A DNA stretch of 9,142 nt from positions 1-9,142 of the forward strand of contig CAZKTS010000315.1 in assembly GCA_964555735.1 (NCBI GenBank), written 5' to 3'. The position numbers were made by a program, and so were the translations under genes. Below are positions 7,280 through 9,142 of this stretch, in pieces. Under the pieces are notes generated by a model. That model was not told the DNA's origin, made no database searches, and saw only the letters and a program-made list of their open reading frames with translations. How positions within the stretch are numbered: the stretch's first letter is position 1; every line of letters starts with the position of its first letter. Source of the stretch: CAZKTS01 sp964555735 (lineage in GTDB: Bacteria; Actinomycetota; Acidimicrobiia; IMCC26256; PALSA-555).

Positions 7280-7282
7280 GGG
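7278..7282 (+). promoter_or_regulatory. Shine-Dalgarno candidate supporting ATG 7288
   Basis: GAGGG lies 5 bases before ATG 7288, whereas GTG 7276 has no purine-rich site upstream. This is the reason for choosing ATG 7288. The competing argument is that GTG 7276 makes a GTGA stop/start overlap with the preceding gene. Confidence 0.45.
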
Positions 7283-7287
7283 CTCGC

Positions 7288-9081
7288 ATGAGAGGGACCC
7301 GCGGCGCGAGCGCGGCGCTGGCCGTCGTGCTGCTGGCGGGCGCGGTGCTCGTGGGCGGCACGCTCCCGGCCGGGGCCGGCGGCGGCTGCGTGACGGTCGA
7401 CGTCGCGTCGTCGCCGGAGAAGCTCACCCTCCTCACCGACCTCGCCAAGCGCTTCGAGCAGTCCGACGAAGCCACGGTCGACGGCCGGTGCGTGCGCGTG
7501 AAGGTGCAGAAGGTGTCGTCGGGCGCGGGCGCCACGCTGCTCGCCGCGGGCTGGCCGAAGCCCAAGGCCAACGGTCCGCGTCCGGTGATCTGGTCGCCGG
7601 CGGCGAGCACGTGGTCGGCGGTCGTCAACCAGCGGCGCGCCGAGAAGGGCAAGCCTGCGATCGCGCCCGAGGCGACGTCATTCATGCTCACGCCGCTGGT
7701 GATCGCGATGCCCAAGCCGATGGCGCAGGCGCTCGGCTGGCCCGACACGCCGATCGGCTTCTCCGACGTGCTCGCGCTCGCCCAGGACCCCAACGGCTGG
7801 GCCGGCAAGGGCCACCCCGAGTGGGGCGCGTTCCGCTTCGGCAAGACGAACCCCAACTTCTCCACGAGCGGGCTCGCGCAGACGGTGGCGCAGTACTACG
7901 CCGCCACGGGCAAGACCGCGGACCTCACGCTCGAGGACCTCGCCCGCCCCGACGTCGAGCAGTTCGCGCGCGGCGTCGAGTCCGCGGTCGTCCACTACGG
8001 CGACACGACGCTCACGTTCCTCAACAACCTCTACCGCTCCGACCGTCGCGGCGACCCGTTCGGGTACGCGTCCGCGGTGGCCGTCGAGGAGAAGTCGGTC
8101 GTCGACTACAACACCGGCAACCCCGACGGCATCCTCGATCCCGGCGAGAAGCCCCGGAAGCCACGCGTGCCCCTCGTCGCGATCTACCCGAAGGAGGGCA
8201 CGCTCTTCTCGGACAACCCGCTGACGATCCTCGACGCCGCGTGGGTGAGCAAGAACGAGGCCGCGGCAGCCAAGAAGTTCGTTGCGTTCGTGTCCGAGCC
8301 GAAGCCTCAGCGCCGGGTCCTGGAGTACGGCTTCCGGCCCGGCAACCCGGCCGTCTCGATCGGGAAGCCGATCACCGCGGCCAACGGGCTCGACCCGTCG
8401 CAGCCCCAGACGACGCTCCAGGTGCCGCAGGCGCCGGTGCTGGCCGGCGTCATCGACGAGTGGAACCAGATCCGCAAGAAGGCCCGGGTGCTCCTGGTGA
8501 TCGACGTGTCGGGCTCGATGGGCGACGAGGCCGACCCGTCCACCGGTGACACCAAGCTCGACCTCGCCAAGCGCGCGGCCATCGCCGCGCTCGGGGAGTT
8601 CAACCCCGAGGACGAGGTGGGCCTGCGCGTCTTCTCGACCGACATCAGCAGCAAGGAGCCGACCGACTACCGCGACCTGGTGCCCATCGGGCCGATGGCC
8701 GCGAACCGCGACGACCTCAAGGCACAGATCGAGTCGCTCGTGCCCACGCAGGGCACGCCGCTCTACACCGTGACCGACGACTCGTACACGAAGATGGTCG
8801 ACGAGTTCGACACCACGCGCATCAACGCGATCGTCCTGCTCTCCGACGGCCGCAACGAGGACGATCGCAACACCGACCTCAACGGGCTCCTCGACTTCCT
8901 GCGCGGCCAGAACGAGGGCGAGTCCCAGACACCGGTGCGGATCTTCCCGATCGCCTACGGCAACGACGCCGACGAGGCCACGCTGAAGCGCATCGCCGAG
9001 GCCACCAACGCGGCCTCCTACAGCGCGGTCGACCCCACCACCATCGTCAACGTCTTCAACGCGGTCGTCTCCAACTTCTAA
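7288..9081 (+). CDS. Secreted substrate-binding and VWA domain protein, 597 aa
   Basis: An arginine-containing N-terminus and hydrophobic core (residues 8-26) end in an A-G-A site near 28-30, so export by Sec with cleavage is likely. Cys34 lacks a proper lipobox and may pair with Cys68. Residues about 35-355 form a solute-binding-like domain starting VTVDVASSPEKLTLL. Residues about 398-597 are a VWA domain with a full MIDAS: DVSGS (Asp406, Ser408, Ser410), Thr490 in GTPLY and Asp520 in LLSDGRN. It should therefore bind a divalent cation and a protein ligand. This two-domain order is known in actinobacterial proteins of unexplained function. No C-terminal membrane helix is visible, so retention at the cell surface would depend on the N-terminus or a partner. 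An alternative start, GTG 7276, adds four residues. A hairpin repeat begins directly after the TAA. Confidence 0.87.
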   Translation: MRGTRGASAALAVVLLAGAVLVGGTLPAGAGGGCVTVDVASSPEKLTLLTDLAKRFEQSDEATVDGRCVRVKVQKVSSGAGATLLAAGWPKPKANGPRPVIWSPAASTWSAVVNQRRAEKGKPAIAPEATSFMLTPLVIAMPKPMAQALGWPDTPIGFSDVLALAQDPNGWAGKGHPEWGAFRFGKTNPNFSTSGLAQTVAQYYAATGKTADLTLEDLARPDVEQFARGVESAVVHYGDTTLTFLNNLYRSDRRGDPFGYASAVAVEEKSVVDYNTGNPDGILDPGEKPRKPRVPLVAIYPKEGTLFSDNPLTILDAAWVSKNEAAAAKKFVAFVSEPKPQRRVLEYGFRPGNPAVSIGKPITAANGLDPSQPQTTLQVPQAPVLAGVIDEWNQIRKKARVLLVIDVSGSMGDEADPSTGDTKLDLAKRAAIAALGEFNPEDEVGLRVFSTDISSKEPTDYRDLVPIGPMAANRDDLKAQIESLVPTQGTPLYTVTDDSYTKMVDEFDTTRINAIVLLSDGRNEDDRNTDLNGLLDFLRGQNEGESQTPVRIFPIAYGNDADEATLKRIAEATNAASYSAVDPTTIVNVFNAVVSNF

Positions 9082-9084
9082 GTG

Positions 9085-9138
9085 CCGCTTCTTGGCACGT
9101 TGTCTCAGTCCATGTGACACGCAGCGTGCCAAGAACGG
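9085..9138 (+). repeat. REP-like hairpin repeat, copy 2
   Basis: The core arms TTCTTGGCACG (9089-9099) and CGTGCCAAGAA (9125-9135) are perfectly complementary. CCG (9085-9087) can pair with CGG (9136-9138) across a single bulged C. Inside, GTC (9102-9104) is complementary to GAC (9116-9118). The 50-base core 9089-9138 matches the inverted copy at 578-627 in 42 positions without gaps. It starts 3 bases after the VWA gene's TAA. A short ATTT run at the window edge follows, too short to judge as a terminator tract. Confidence 0.8.
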
Positions 9139-9142
9139 ATTT

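Noticed and set aside
7378..7389. Possible lipoprotein signal (cysteine after GGG) in the VWA protein
   Set aside because: The residues before the cysteine are Gly-Gly-Gly without the Leu/Val/Ala-Ser/Ala-Gly/Ala lipobox pattern, and the A-G-A signal peptidase I site upstream fits better.
7678..9132. Long minus-strand open frame opposite the VWA gene, starting within the hairpin repeat
   Set aside because: The sense strand encodes a complete MIDAS and binding domain; the antisense translation is repetitive Arg/Val/Gly sequence, and its start lies in a repeat.
573..9138. CRISPR array
   Set aside because: The two palindromic repeats are about 8.5 kb apart and inverted, with no spacers and no cas genes.

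Overview
The window is very GC-rich DNA with dense, codon-biased genes, frequent GTG starts, little Shine-Dalgarno sequence at several starts, and families common in actinobacteria: a PF13469-type sulfotransferase, a DUF1214 protein, and a substrate-binding/VWA protein. I read it as a chromosomal segment of a high-GC actinobacterium. An acidimicrobial lineage is plausible, but the window does not prove it. I see no rRNA, tRNA, CRISPR array, transposase or phage gene.

Left part (1-545): the C-terminal end of an FGGY sugar kinase, most like glycerol kinase, cut by the window edge. A 244-base gap (546-789) follows. It holds a long hairpin repeat, an exact 24-base tandem duplication and a likely leaderless promoter.

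Middle part (790-3886): a sulfotransferase on the + strand converges on a two-gene minus-strand unit. That unit is a tryptophan-rich conserved hypothetical protein followed 5 bases later by a DUF1214 protein. The convergent genes share one CTAG, which ends both. The minus-strand unit diverges from the next + gene across only 81 bases, and both sides have a -10-like hexamer.

Right part (3887-9081): four tightly packed + strand genes that look like one operon. They encode an alpha/beta hydrolase, a cytoplasmic AAA ATPase of the CbxX/CfqX type with a TerB-like N-terminal region, a membrane-anchored solute-binding-like protein, and a secreted protein joining a solute-binding-like domain to a VWA domain with an intact MIDAS. 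The last two share sequence landmarks and look like diverged relatives. The ATPase plus exported sensor-like pair is the most system-like element here. My inference is that an envelope-facing ligand or metal-dependent adhesion module works with a cytoplasmic remodelling ATPase. No substrate can be read from the sequence.

The window ends in a second copy of the hairpin repeat, inverted relative to the first. The two 50-base cores match at 42 positions without gaps, including the loop. Each copy sits just past the stop codon of a + strand gene, which suggests a dispersed REP-like or transcript-end element.
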